Shown: positions 17,972 to 26,357 of the stretch, piece by piece
How positions within the stretch are numbered: the first letter of the stretch is position 1
Layout of the letters: each line of letters opens with the position of its first letter
Source of the DNA: Planococcus sp. ISL-110
GTDB lineage: Bacteria; Bacillota; Bacilli; Bacillales_A; Planococcaceae
NCBI RefSeq assembly: GCF_018613575.1
Contig: NZ_JAGGPX010000015.1
Location: forward strand, 62,001-126,000
DNA: 64,000 bases
Reading direction: 5' to 3'
Made by a program: the position numbers and the translations under genes
Notes under the pieces: model-generated
Told to the model about the DNA's origin: nothing
What the model saw: only the letters and a program-made list of their open reading frames with translations
Databases searched by the model: none

Positions 17972-19210
17972 ATGGTGGTATTGATCAAAGGGCAAAAAGT
18001 GGATTTAACAAAAGCGCATCCTGGGTTAAAGCAATTGAAGATCGGCTTGGGATATCAGCCAAACGGCTTCGTCGATTGATTTGGATGCAGTGGCATTACT
18101 GGTGGATGCGGAAGGAAAAGTTGCCCGCAAAGAGAATATTGTTTTTTACAACAACTTGACTGGCGGCGGAACAGCAGTCCAGCTGACGAAGGACAATCTC
18201 ACTGGAGTGGGGGCAGGCGATGATGAACAGCTGACAATCGATCTGGAAAAAATTCCGGACGGCATCAAAAAAATTGCCGTGGCGATCACCATCTACGACG
18301 GAACTGCTAAAAAGCAGGACTTCGGCCAGGTCTCAAACGCTTGCGGATTGAAGACCGCCAAAATAAAAAAGAGCTATGCCGTTATGATTTGGGCACAGAG
18401 TTTAATGCGGACTTGACTCTTTTAGCAGGAGAGGTTTACCTGCATAATGGAGAATGGAAGTTTTCTGCGATTGGCCAAAGCGTTTCTGGGGATCTTAGAG
18501 AGCTGTGCAGACAATTCAGTCTCGAGCTGCAGGCAGATGCCTTTACTAAACAGAGCCCACCTGTAAAAACAGAAACTGCCAGCCCGAAACCGGCTGCGAT
18601 CAATTTGAAGAAAGTAGAACTGAAAAAGGCCGGGGACAAAATCAATTTGAACAAAACCGATTCGCCATTAGGTGAAATCGTCGTGAATTTGAATTGGACA
18701 CAAAAAACAGGGGGCGGCTTTTTGTCATCACTCCTGAATGCCAGCAACTCGGTAGATTTGGATTTAGGCTGTTTGTTTGAATTGAAAGATGGTTCTAAAG
18801 GAGTTGTCCAAGCGTTAGGCAATACCTTCGGAAATTTAAAGCAGCTGCCTTATATTGCGCTCGACCACGATGACCGCACGGGTACGTCCAAAGGTGGAGA
18901 AAATCTTCGGATCAACGGGGACCAGCTCATGAAATTCAAACGGATTTTGGTTTATGCCTTTATCTACGAAGGAGCAGCCAATTGGGCGGAAGTGGATGGA
19001 GTAGTGACATTAAAGCAAAAAAATGGGCCTGATGTCGAGGTCCGTCTGGATGAACACCGTAAAGGCAAGCGGATGTGTGCCATCGCCCTGGTTGAAAATG
19101 AAAAAAATCAAACCTTGAGCGTCCAAAAAGTGGTCGAGTATTTTTCAGGTCATCGGGAAATGGATAGAGCCTTTAAATGGGGCATGACATGGAGCGCGGG
19201 TTCTAAATAA
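17972..19210 (+). pseudogene. Two-domain TerD-family protein with a pair of frameshifts
   Basis: Calcium-binding stress protein family (tellurite/general stress). Reconstructed, it has two TerD domains: domain 1 from MVVLIKGQKVDL through LDAVALLVDAEGKV, NNLTGGG, DDEQLTIDLEKIPDGI to YNGEWKF-like HNGEWKFSAIGQ, and domain 2 from GEIVVNLNWTQK through VDLDLGCLFEL to FKWGMTWSAG. The first 35 codons end at a TGA (18077) because of one extra base near 18068. A second shift near 18340 (one base missing in GCTTGCGG) restores the original frame to 19210. A strong GGAGGA site precedes ATG 17972. The later open frame alone (from about 18341) covers only the end of domain 1 and all of domain 2. Because the shifts compensate, sequencing error is a fair alternative. 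Confidence 0.7.
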
Positions 19211-19261
19211 AGGTTAAATCAATCAGTTGGAATCTTGCTTTCTATCAAAGTGGGATAAACC

Positions 19262-19303
19262 AAAAAAGAAAGCGTGGATTTGATTCTCCACGCTTTCTTT
19301 TTT
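19262..19303 (+). terminator. Terminator
   Basis: AAAAAAGAAAGCGTGGA / TCCACGCTTTCTTTTTT, strong and nearly symmetrical. Confidence 0.9.
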
Positions 19304-19705
19304 GGTGTTTTTAGGCGGAAATGGATTCATATATCTCCCGGAAAAGTGGATTTTTTTAATCAGTTTCAAAATATAAAAAAACTAATTTTATACAATTTTT
19401 TTGAGTCAAGAGACGTACTGGTTCTATGATGGGGAAGCCTAACGCTGTCCGTGCCATTCCTGTCTTATACAAGGAGCACGGTTACAAAGAAGAGGAATGT
19501 ATGGTAAACTAGCAATTCAATAAAAATTCGAATCTTCATTTTAAAGAGAAAAATCAGAATTAATTGTCCTTTCGTTTGAGTCTTGAGCACAGATTTTTTT
19601 CGGGAGAGCAATAAGAAGAATTTTCATGTTTGTGCATAAATATGCATTAAAAAGATGTGATAAACTTTCCGAATCCATTTATACAGCAAAATAAAATTTA
19701 TTAAA
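19304..19705. other. Gap without a confident gene
   Basis: AT-rich stretch upstream of the proBA promoter. A 28-codon frame at about 19420-19507 (MMGKPNAVRAIPVLYKEHGY...) looks like the end of a protein but I do not recognise it; it may be a gene scrap. Confidence 0.4.
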
Positions 19706-19734
19706 TTGACTTAAAATGCAAAACAGTGCATAAT
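19706..19734 (+). promoter_or_regulatory. Sigma-A promoter for proBA
   Basis: TTGACT, 17 bases, CATAAT. Spacing is ideal and both hexamers are one base from consensus. Confidence 0.7.
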
Positions 19735-19792
19735 AACTCTATTAAACAGATTCGATAAAACAGCTGAAGAGAACAAAGACACGGAGGCATGG

Positions 19793-19829
19793 TTCTTCCG
19801 CTTTTGAATGAAATGGAAGAATTTTTTTT
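19793..19829 (+). terminator. Attenuator-like terminator in the proBA leader
   Basis: TTCTTCC / GGAAGAA stem, extendable by TTT/AAA, followed by T8 (19822-19829), between the promoter and proB. The leader before it is only about 50 bases and lacks T-box consensus pieces, so it is not an obvious T-box. Confidence 0.7.
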
Positions 19830-19857
19830 ATTTATCAAAAACGGGTGGTGATTGCAC

Positions 19858-20628
19858 GTGGAGAAGAAAAGAATTGTTGTGAAGATAGGCAGTAGTTCAT
19901 TGACAGATGAATGCGGTAAACTGTCGATTGAAAAGTTGTGCGAGCATATGGATGCACTGGCTCGCTTAAAAAAAGACGGACACGAAGTGATATTGATATC
20001 ATCTGGAGCAGTCGCTTCAGGATGTACAAGTATGGGGTATTTATCACGTCCGGATACAATAGTCGATAAGCAGTCGGCGGCAGCAGTAGGGCAAAGCCTG
20101 TTATTGCAGGCCTATGCAGATGAATGCAAAAAACACGGCATTGTAGCTGCACAGCTGCTGTTGACAAAAGATCTTTATAAAAATGCCAATGATACTATTT
20201 CAAAGCTGTTGGAACGAAACGTCATGCCGATCATCAATGAAAACGATTCGGTGTCAGTGAAAGAGCTGACGTTTGGAGACAATGATATGCTGTCGGCATT
20301 GGTGAGTGGACTTGTCCACGCAGATTTCCTTGTGATTTTAACAGACATCAATGGCATTTATCGGGACAATCCAAGAACCAATCCTCAGGCTCAAAAATAC
20401 CTCCATCTTGATGAAATCCCAGATGAATTAATAGAAGCCACATCTTCTGCCGGCTCTGATGTTGGAACTGGCGGCATGAAGTCAAAAGTTGAAGCAGCAC
20501 GTACCGCATTGGCTTTAGGTGTTCAGGTATTTATCGGTTCGGGAACAGGCAGTGAGAAACTGGTTGATATTCTCTATGGCAAAGGCGATGGGACCTATAT
20601 CGGCGTGAAAACGAAAATGGGTGTTTGA
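19858..20628 (+). CDS. proB: Glutamate 5-kinase, short form without PUA domain
   Basis: First step of proline synthesis: ATP-dependent phosphorylation of glutamate to glutamyl 5-phosphate. GTG 19858 is chosen since GGGTGGTG ends 7 bases before it; an in-frame TTG 6 bases earlier is too close. It has 256 residues, only the amino-acid kinase domain: VVKIGSSSL (ATP loop), [27 protein letters not shown], and [12 protein letters not shown]. The C-terminal PUA domain of the roughly 365-residue Bacillus enzymes is absent, and the stop is clean, so this looks like a natural short form as in some lactic acid bacteria. proA follows after 29 bases. Confidence 0.9.
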   Translation: MEKKRIVVKIGSSSLTDECGKLSIEKLCEHMDALARLKKDGHEVILISSGAVASGCTSMGYLSRPDTIVDKQSAAAVGQSLLLQAYADECKKHGIVAAQLLLTKDLYKNANDTISKLLERNVMPIINENDSVSVKELTFGDNDMLSALVSGLVHADFLVILTDINGIYRDNPRTNPQAQKYLHLDEIPDELIEATSSAGSDVGTGGMKSKVEAARTALALGVQVFIGSGTGSEKLVDILYGKGDGTYIGVKTKMGV

Positions 20629-20657
20629 GTAACGGAAAATCGAAAGGGGTATCAGGA

Positions 20658-21935
20658 ATGACCGAACTTCTTCAAGAACAGCAAATCGAGAAAAGTGAAC
20701 TGGTGCAAAAAGCGAAACAGGCGAAACAGGCCTCAGCAATATTGGCGAAGTCGACGACCAAGCAAAAAAATAACGCACTGCGTTTAATTTCAGCTCAATT
20801 GCTGGAAGAACAGGCTTATATTCTGAAAGAAAACAACAAGGATGTAGAAGTAGGACGCCAAGGTGGAATGAGTGACTCCCTCGTGGATCGTCTGCAATTG
20901 GATGAACCGCGGTTAAAAGACATGGCTGATGCTTTGATTCAATTGACGAAACTGGCGGATCCTGTCGGTGAGGTGCTGGAGAAATGGGAGCGGCCGAACG
21001 GCTTAACGATGTCCAAAATCCGTGTGCCTTTAGGAGTTGTCGGCATGATTTACGAAGCGCGTCCCAATGTCACGGTTGACGCCTCCAGCTTATGCTTGAA
21101 AACCGGCAATGCGGTAGTGCTGCGCGGCAGTTCCACAGCAATCCATTCCAATAAAGCCATCGTTGCGGTTATCCATCGGGCACTTGAGAAAAGCGAGTTG
21201 CCGGTTGAGTCAGTTCAATTGCTTGAGGATACAAGCAGGGAAGCAGCTTCCCATATGTTCAAGCTGAACCAATACCTTGATGTACTGATTCCACGCGGAG
21301 GCGCCAAGCTGATTCAGACAGTCGTCCAAAACTCTACTGTTCCGGTATTAGAAACTGGCGCAGGGAATTGCCATATTTATATCGATGAGAAAGCGGATGT
21401 CAAAATGGCGATAGCAATTGCGCTGAATGCCAAAACACAGCGGCCTTCAGTCTGTAATTCCTGTGAAAGCATTCTGGTCCACAAAAAATGGGCAGAAGAG
21501 CATTTACCGGAATTGATGGCAGCATTGCAGGACAATCAAGTGGAAATCCATGGAGATGAGGTCGCACAGAAACTCTCTCCTAATGTCATACCTGCAGAAG
21601 AAGCAGATTGGGGAACCGAATATCTTGGGCTGGAAGTGTCAATGAAAACCGTTGATGATGTGAGTGAAGCGATTCATCATATCAACACTTACGGAACCAA
21701 GCATTCGGAAGCCATCATTTCGTCCAATTCCGCAAATGTCGATCAGTTCTTTATGGAAATTGATGCAGCGGCGGTTTATCATAATGCCTCGACCCGTTTT
21801 ACAGACGGTTTTGAATTCGGTTTCGGCGCTGAAATCGGCATCAGCACACAGAAGCTCCATGCGCGCGGACCGATGGGCCTCCCTGCCTTGACGTCGACGA
21901 AATACATCGTGCGCGGCAATGGCCAAGTAAAATAA
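20658..21935 (+). CDS. proA: Glutamate-5-semialdehyde dehydrogenase (gamma-glutamyl phosphate reductase)
   Basis: Second step of proline synthesis: NADPH-dependent reduction of glutamyl 5-phosphate. It has 425 residues from ATG 20658 (AAAGGGG upstream). Motifs: [30 protein letters not shown], the catalytic cysteine region [12 protein letters not shown], and the C-terminal [16 protein letters not shown], all diagnostic for ProA in the aldehyde dehydrogenase superfamily. It forms an operon with proB and ends at a strong terminator. No proC is adjacent. Confidence 0.95.
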   Translation: MTELLQEQQIEKSELVQKAKQAKQASAILAKSTTKQKNNALRLISAQLLEEQAYILKENNKDVEVGRQGGMSDSLVDRLQLDEPRLKDMADALIQLTKLADPVGEVLEKWERPNGLTMSKIRVPLGVVGMIYEARPNVTVDASSLCLKTGNAVVLRGSSTAIHSNKAIVAVIHRALEKSELPVESVQLLEDTSREAASHMFKLNQYLDVLIPRGGAKLIQTVVQNSTVPVLETGAGNCHIYIDEKADVKMAIAIALNAKTQRPSVCNSCESILVHKKWAEEHLPELMAALQDNQVEIHGDEVAQKLSPNVIPAEEADWGTEYLGLEVSMKTVDDVSEAIHHINTYGTKHSEAIISSNSANVDQFFMEIDAAAVYHNASTRFTDGFEFGFGAEIGISTQKLHARGPMGLPALTSTKYIVRGNGQVK

Positions 21936-21951
21936 GAAATTTATTATAAAC

Positions 21952-21986
21952 AAAAAAGACCGGAAGCCCATTGCTTCCGGTCTTTT
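21952..21986. terminator. Bidirectional terminator
   Basis: AAAAGACCGGAAGC / GCTTCCGGTCTTTT with a 5-base loop, shared by proA (+) and the DUF4395 gene (-). Confidence 0.9.
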
Positions 21987-21987
21987 C

Positions 21988-22392
21988 TTATGCTGTTCGG
22001 TTGTGTTTCCACATCATATAGCGGTAACGGATGGTGCAGCCGATGCAATAGCCCATGAGTGCAACTCCTGCAGCGATAATGACCATGATGCTAAAAGCAT
22101 AGGCAGCCAGTTGGATTCCGAGGGAGAAAGAAACGAGCGAAAGCCCTATGCAAATTGTCGCGATCCATTGGTTGAACAGCTGCTGGCCTTTATCTTCCTG
22201 CTGGTAGCTTGCCAGTGGCTTTTTCAAAAAGCGGCGGCTGGATTGGATGACGGGATTTTTCTTTGTGATCAATGTATATGTTCCGACAGCAAACGGCAAC
22301 AACAGAATAGCAGGATGGAGCAAGAGCGCCGCCAATACGGTAACGACGATAAAAGTCTGATTGGTCTGGACAAGGGGTTTCGGAATGGTCAT
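21988..22392 (-). CDS. DUF4395 membrane protein
   Basis: Small membrane protein of 134 residues. ATG 22392 is chosen because AGGAGG lies 7 bases upstream. The N-terminus (PKPLVQTNQTFIVVTVLAAL) and the C-terminal pattern GYCIGCTIRYRYM with paired cysteines are typical of DUF4395. Hydrophobic segments at about 14-40 and 78-118 suggest up to four spans. Function unknown; in other bacteria the family sits near thiol/sulfur genes, but nothing here supports that role. Monocistronic. Confidence 0.78.
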   Translation of the reverse strand: MTIPKPLVQTNQTFIVVTVLAALLLHPAILLLPFAVGTYTLITKKNPVIQSSRRFLKKPLASYQQEDKGQQLFNQWIATICIGLSLVSFSLGIQLAAYAFSIMVIIAAGVALMGYCIGCTIRYRYMMWKHNRTA

Positions 22393-22532
22393 GGACTCGC
22401 CTCCTAGTATTACCACCTATTATACCGAGTAACTTACTAGGGATAAAGCGAATTGCTTGAAAAAGGTTGAATTTATTTAAGTTGAGTTGATAATCTGCAT
22501 GTTGAGATTCTATAAAAAACTGGAAATACATA

Positions 22533-22565
22533 GCCTGGCTTCTTGCGGGAGCTATGCCCTAAGCG
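22533..22565 (+). repeat. Dispersed repeat family B, truncated copy
   Basis: GCCTGGCTTCTTGCGGGAG...ATGCCCTAAGCG matches the 3' half of the family B copies at 45564-45644 and 49242-49324. Confidence 0.65.
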
Positions 22566-22598
22566 AGGTGCGAAAGGTAAATAATATCAGTCCTTTTT

Positions 22599-23957
22599 CT
22601 ACATCAGTTGAGAAATGAACAGGGTGGCCATGCCAAAGTAAATTAGCAGGGACAGGATATCATTGATAGTCGTGATCAGAGGGCCTGATGCCACAGCTGG
22701 ATCAATATTGAATCGGTAAAGAATAAGGGGGATGATGGTTCCTGCTAAAGTTCCGATGATTAAAGTCATCAACAGGGAACCGCCGACCACAATGCCCAAC
22801 ACAAAATTGCCCTGCCATATATAAGCAATCAATAAGATCAGCACAGAACAGATGGCGCCAATGATTATGCCGACCCACAATTCTCTGATGACCAGATTGA
22901 TGGTCTGCTTGGAGTCCAGTTTTTGTGTAGCCAATCCACGGACCACAACGGACAATGACTGAGTTCCAGTATTTCCTGTCATGCCGGCAATCATCGGCAT
23001 GAAGAAGGTCAAAGCAACCACCGTCTGCAAGGTGTTTTCAAAGCGGCTGATGATGCCTCCGGAAAACAGCCCGATGAACAGCAGGAGAATGAGCCAAGGC
23101 AGGCGGCGATAAGCTGCAGTTAGGGCTGGCGTGTTAAAGTCGATTGATTTACCCGAAGCTGACAGTTTTTCAATGTCTTCGTTCGCTTCCTGCATCACAA
23201 CATCGATGACGTCATCGACCGTTATCACTCCGGCAAGGGTATTGTCTTTTTCAACGATCGGCAGCGTGACAAAATCATAGCGGCTGATCAATTGGGCCGC
23301 ATCTTCTTGATCGGTCAATACATCAGCTTTGACGACGCGATTGTACATGACTTCCTCAATTTTGTCCTCGAGATTTCCAAGAATCAGATCCTTGTAGGAA
23401 ACAACGCCCACCAGTTTCTTGTCTTCATCTACGACATAAAGATAGTTGAGGTATTCCGCCAGCTCGGCAAAATGCTTGATTTTGTCGACAGCTTCCCGAA
23501 TTGTGTAATGGCGCGGAATCCACACATATCGGTTATTCATTAGGCGGCCGGCAGTTTCAGGGGGATAAGTCATGGTGCTTTGGACGAATGTGGAGTCGTC
23601 CTGATTGATCTGCGACAGCAGCTCTTCGATTCGTTCAGGTTCCAGGTCGGCCAACAGCAACGCCAAATCGTCATTGTCCATACGGTCAAGGACTTTGGAC
23701 GATTTTTCCAGGCCCAACTTCTGAAGAATATCGATCTGCTCATTTTTGGGGAGTTCCTTCATCACTTCCGTCAATTGGCGGATTGTCAGAAACAGCAGGA
23801 ACTTGTTGTGGTGCTTCTCCGGCAGATGCCGGTATTGGATGGCCATATCATATGGCTGAAGTTCTTCCAGGATGTCCTGGAATTCATTTATTTTCCCTTC
23901 TTTTAAAGCCTTTATCAAAGCTAATGTGATTTCGTCTTCAAGCAATGCTAGGGACAT
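22599..23957 (-). CDS. mgtE: Magnesium transporter MgtE
   Basis: Mg2+ channel of the plasma membrane. ATG 23957 is preferred (AAGGAG 8 bases before), giving 452 residues, matching B. subtilis MgtE. Domains: MgtE_N helical domain (about 20-125), tandem CBS domains (about 130-255) that sense cytosolic Mg2+, a connecting helix, and five C-terminal membrane segments containing PMIAGMTGNTGTQSLSVVVR and the pore motif around NTGTQ. No M-box (ykoK) leader was seen in the 130 bases upstream, so regulation is likely at protein level. Divergent from the c-di-GMP riboswitch gene. Confidence 0.94.
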   Translation of the reverse strand: MSLALLEDEITLALIKALKEGKINEFQDILEELQPYDMAIQYRHLPEKHHNKFLLFLTIRQLTEVMKELPKNEQIDILQKLGLEKSSKVLDRMDNDDLALLLADLEPERIEELLSQINQDDSTFVQSTMTYPPETAGRLMNNRYVWIPRHYTIREAVDKIKHFAELAEYLNYLYVVDEDKKLVGVVSYKDLILGNLEDKIEEVMYNRVVKADVLTDQEDAAQLISRYDFVTLPIVEKDNTLAGVITVDDVIDVVMQEANEDIEKLSASGKSIDFNTPALTAAYRRLPWLILLLFIGLFSGGIISRFENTLQTVVALTFFMPMIAGMTGNTGTQSLSVVVRGLATQKLDSKQTINLVIRELWVGIIIGAICSVLILLIAYIWQGNFVLGIVVGGSLLMTLIIGTLAGTIIPLILYRFNIDPAVASGPLITTINDILSLLIYFGMATLFISQLM

Positions 23958-24085
23958 TCGGTTCACTCCTTCTGTTCAGGAAATACAAGAATCCTATTGT
24001 TGATTATTGCGTTATATCTTTAATTTGAAAAGGGCTAAAAAAAGATGGTAAAATTGAATTATTTGACATATAATAATGAAAATCT

Positions 24086-24210
24086 GAAAAAGGTAAACTT
24101 CACCGAAAGGGAAGGACGCAAAGCCATGAGCCTAACCGCCTAAAAAGCGTAAGGTTGTCAGGTTGCCTGGGTTCTCGTTCTGTGAGCCACGGCTGACAGA
24201 ACGGGAGGAT
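24086..24210 (+). ncRNA. Cyclic di-GMP-I (GEMM-I) riboswitch with RBS-masking hairpin
   Basis: The aptamer runs about 24091-24168. P1 pairs AGGTAA with TTGCCT; CACCGAAAGGG forms the tetraloop hairpin; GGACGCAAAGCC is the hallmark GEMM core; GCCTAACC and the second stem with AGGTTGTCAGG follow. A -10 TATAAT is at 24069-24074. Downstream, CTCGTTCTGT (24174) can pair with ACAGAACGGGAG (24196-24207), which includes the ribosome binding site GGGAGG. There is no T tract, so control looks translational. Confidence 0.9.
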
Positions 24211-24218
24211 GCGGAAAA

Positions 24219-25088
24219 ATGAAGAAAATAATGATAGCGGGTGTATGGTTGTTGTTTATGATGACACAAAATGGTTTTGATGCGCAAGCTGCTGAGGTGG
24301 ATATCAAAGCCACCTGGCTATGGAATCCATGGATGATTTACAGTGATGAAGCGGGGACACTTGCTTTTCTGGAAAGTAAAGAGCTCAACAAGGTCTACGT
24401 ACAAATTGATGCAGATATACCGGCCGGTGTTTATCAAAGCTTTATCGAAAAAGCGGGAGCTGCCGGCATAGCCATCTACGCACTGGACGGAGCTGCTGAC
24501 TGGGTAGCCCCGAAAGGTTTTGCCGAACAGGATCGGTTAATGTCCTGGCTATTGGCCTATCAGCAAGGGGCTGCTCCGGCTCAAAAATTCGCCGGTGTCC
24601 ACCTGGATGTAGAGCCCTATCTTTACAGCGGCTGGAACACCAACAGGGCAGCAACCGTGAAGTCTTATCAAACATTACTGACAAAAGCCAAATCGAGCAC
24701 AGCTGCATTGAACTTGCCGCTCGAAGCAGATCTGCCTTTTTGGTTCGATGAAATCTCCTACAAAAACACCTATGGCAAAGGGGTACTCGCTGAATGGGTG
24801 ATTGCCAACACCCAAAGCGTTACCCTCATGGCTTACCGGGATTCAGCAGCCATGATCACAGAGCTTGTGAAAAATGAAGTAGCCTATGGAGAAAAACATG
24901 GAAAACCGGTAGTGGTGGGAGTTGAAACCGGCCAGACCGATGAAGGGGATGCCATTTCTTTCTATGAAGAAGGAGAAGCCTTTATGGAGGCTGAACTATC
25001 TGCAGTGTCGGCCCATTATGCCGGAGCAAAGGGATTTGGCGGCATCGCCATCCATCACGTCGACAGCTGGAAGACGATGGCCCCGTGA
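24219..25088 (+). CDS. Secreted TIM-barrel-like putative glycoside hydrolase under c-di-GMP control
   Basis: 289-residue exported protein; signal peptide about 1-25 (MIAGVWLLFMMTQ...AQA). The region FAGVHLDVEPY (about residues 125-135) has the DxE-P pattern found at the active edge of TIM-barrel glycosidases, and VTLMAYRDSA and VVVGVETGQTDEG fit later barrel strands. I do not recognise an exact family; GH18-like or GH114-like enzymes are possible. It sits directly behind a c-di-GMP-I riboswitch (ATG 10 bases after GGGAGG) and upstream of a glycosyltransferase operon, so a role in making, trimming or releasing an exopolysaccharide is inferred. A terminator follows. Confidence 0.65.
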   Translation: MKKIMIAGVWLLFMMTQNGFDAQAAEVDIKATWLWNPWMIYSDEAGTLAFLESKELNKVYVQIDADIPAGVYQSFIEKAGAAGIAIYALDGAADWVAPKGFAEQDRLMSWLLAYQQGAAPAQKFAGVHLDVEPYLYSGWNTNRAATVKSYQTLLTKAKSSTAALNLPLEADLPFWFDEISYKNTYGKGVLAEWVIANTQSVTLMAYRDSAAMITELVKNEVAYGEKHGKPVVVGVETGQTDEGDAISFYEEGEAFMEAELSAVSAHYAGAKGFGGIAIHHVDSWKTMAP

Positions 25089-25146
25089 AGACAAAGTTCA
25101 GTAGAATATTATCCACGGAACGTTAAAGCTGGATAAAAACAAGGTA

Positions 25147-25189
25147 AACAGCAAGGTTGGCCGATTCGGCTAAACCCTGCTGTTTTTTT
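25147..25189 (+). terminator. Terminator
   Basis: AACAGCAAGGTT / AACCCTGCTGTT with T7; it separates the riboswitch gene from the HEAT-GT2 operon. Confidence 0.8.
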
Positions 25190-25310
25190 GGCAGTTAAAA
25201 AAAGTGAAATATGATATGATATCCATAAATTATGAGTTTTTATAAATTATTTTAGAAATATTTGTATGTAGAAAATATGTGCAAGGTGTCTCTGAAAAGG
25301 AGAGTTATGA

Positions 25311-26357
25311 ATGATCGGAATTTTTATAGGGGTTGTTTTCAGTTTGCTGGGAATTCAATTGCTGATTTTAGCTTTGTTGATCGGCTGGAAAATGAAAAAT
25401 TTGGCTGCAGAAAATAACATGAAAAAAATGATGGAAATCCTAAAACCTCAATTCCAGAAATATATAGAAGGGACAGAGCCGATTGAGCCGGCTTTGCCTG
25501 TCGCAAAAAAAAATCGTTTCAAGCTTATGGAAACGATGCTTGATGAATTTTTAACCGAAGATTTTCAGGGAGAACAGAAAGCAAAGATCCACCTGCTGGC
25601 AGACAAGCATTTAGCCGAACATTACAGACGTGTCTTGAAAAAAGGGCAATGGGCAGAACGCATCAACGCGCTGTACTTTATCGAGGATTTCCGGCTTTTT
25701 TCATTAAAGGAAGAGGTCTACCAGCATTTCATGAAAATCAGCAAGCGGGATGAAGAGTTTCGCCAATGCATTCGTGTCTGTGCCACATTGCAAGAAGCCA
25801 GGCTAATGGATGCGGCCATCGAAAGCAGGGACTTGTCGTTTGGAATGATCAAGGAGTTGTTATACCGTCTGGATGAAGATTTATTAAAGATGACACTGGA
25901 ACGGATGCAATTAAAAGAGGATATTTCAGAGAATATGCTTTACGCATTTATCACATTCAGTGGAGAACACCAAATTGGTATGCTCTTTCCGTTTGTCGAG
26001 AGGAAATTGCGGGATGAGCGCAAGGAGGTCCGTTTGAAAGCTATGAGCAGTTTGTGTTATTACAAAGAAATGGCAGACCCTGCTATCCTTTTGGGATTTT
26101 TTGGTTCGGAACACTGGCAGGAGCGGATGTATGCAGCCAAGCTGACGGGCGCCTGCCATTTTGAGCAGTACAAGCAAAATTTGGTCGACCTGCTGTCAGA
26201 CAATGTGTGGTGGGTTCGCTTTGCTGGGGCTGAAAACATTAAAGTCTTTAAAGATGGAAACAAGATGCTTGAGCAGGCAGCGGCTGATCATACGGATGCA
26301 TATGCCAGGGATATCGCCAAACATATGCTGACAAGGGAAGGCGGGAACCTGACATGA
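25311..26357 (+). CDS. HEAT-repeat membrane protein preceding a GT2 synthase
   Basis: 348 residues. An N-terminal membrane helix (about 2-24, GIFIGVVFSLLGIQLLILAL) is followed by an alpha-helical repeat region (about 95-345) with HEAT-like units, for example ERKLRDERKEVRLKAMSSLC, SEHWQERMYAAKLTG and DNVWWVRFAGAENIKVF. The topology suggests a cytoplasmic solenoid tethered to the membrane. ATG 25311 follows AAGGAGAG. The last four bases overlap the start of the glycosyltransferase (ATGA), so translation is coupled and the two probably act together, perhaps as a scaffold or regulatory partner (inference). No enzymatic motif is seen. Confidence 0.75.
   Translation: MIGIFIGVVFSLLGIQLLILALLIGWKMKNLAAENNMKKMMEILKPQFQKYIEGTEPIEPALPVAKKNRFKLMETMLDEFLTEDFQGEQKAKIHLLADKHLAEHYRRVLKKGQWAERINALYFIEDFRLFSLKEEVYQHFMKISKRDEEFRQCIRVCATLQEARLMDAAIESRDLSFGMIKELLYRLDEDLLKMTLERMQLKEDISENMLYAFITFSGEHQIGMLFPFVERKLRDERKEVRLKAMSSLCYYKEMADPAILLGFFGSEHWQERMYAAKLTGACHFEQYKQNLVDLLSDNVWWVRFAGAENIKVFKDGNKMLEQAAADHTDAYARDIAKHMLTREGGNLT

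Noticed and set aside
19741-19857. T-box riboswitch for proBA.
   Set aside because: The leader is under 120 bases and lacks the TGGNACCGCG antiterminator and stem I motifs; only the terminator is supported.
23958-24085. M-box (ykoK) magnesium riboswitch upstream of mgtE.
   Set aside because: Too little sequence and none of the conserved M-box segments; the RNA signature there belongs to the divergent c-di-GMP riboswitch.
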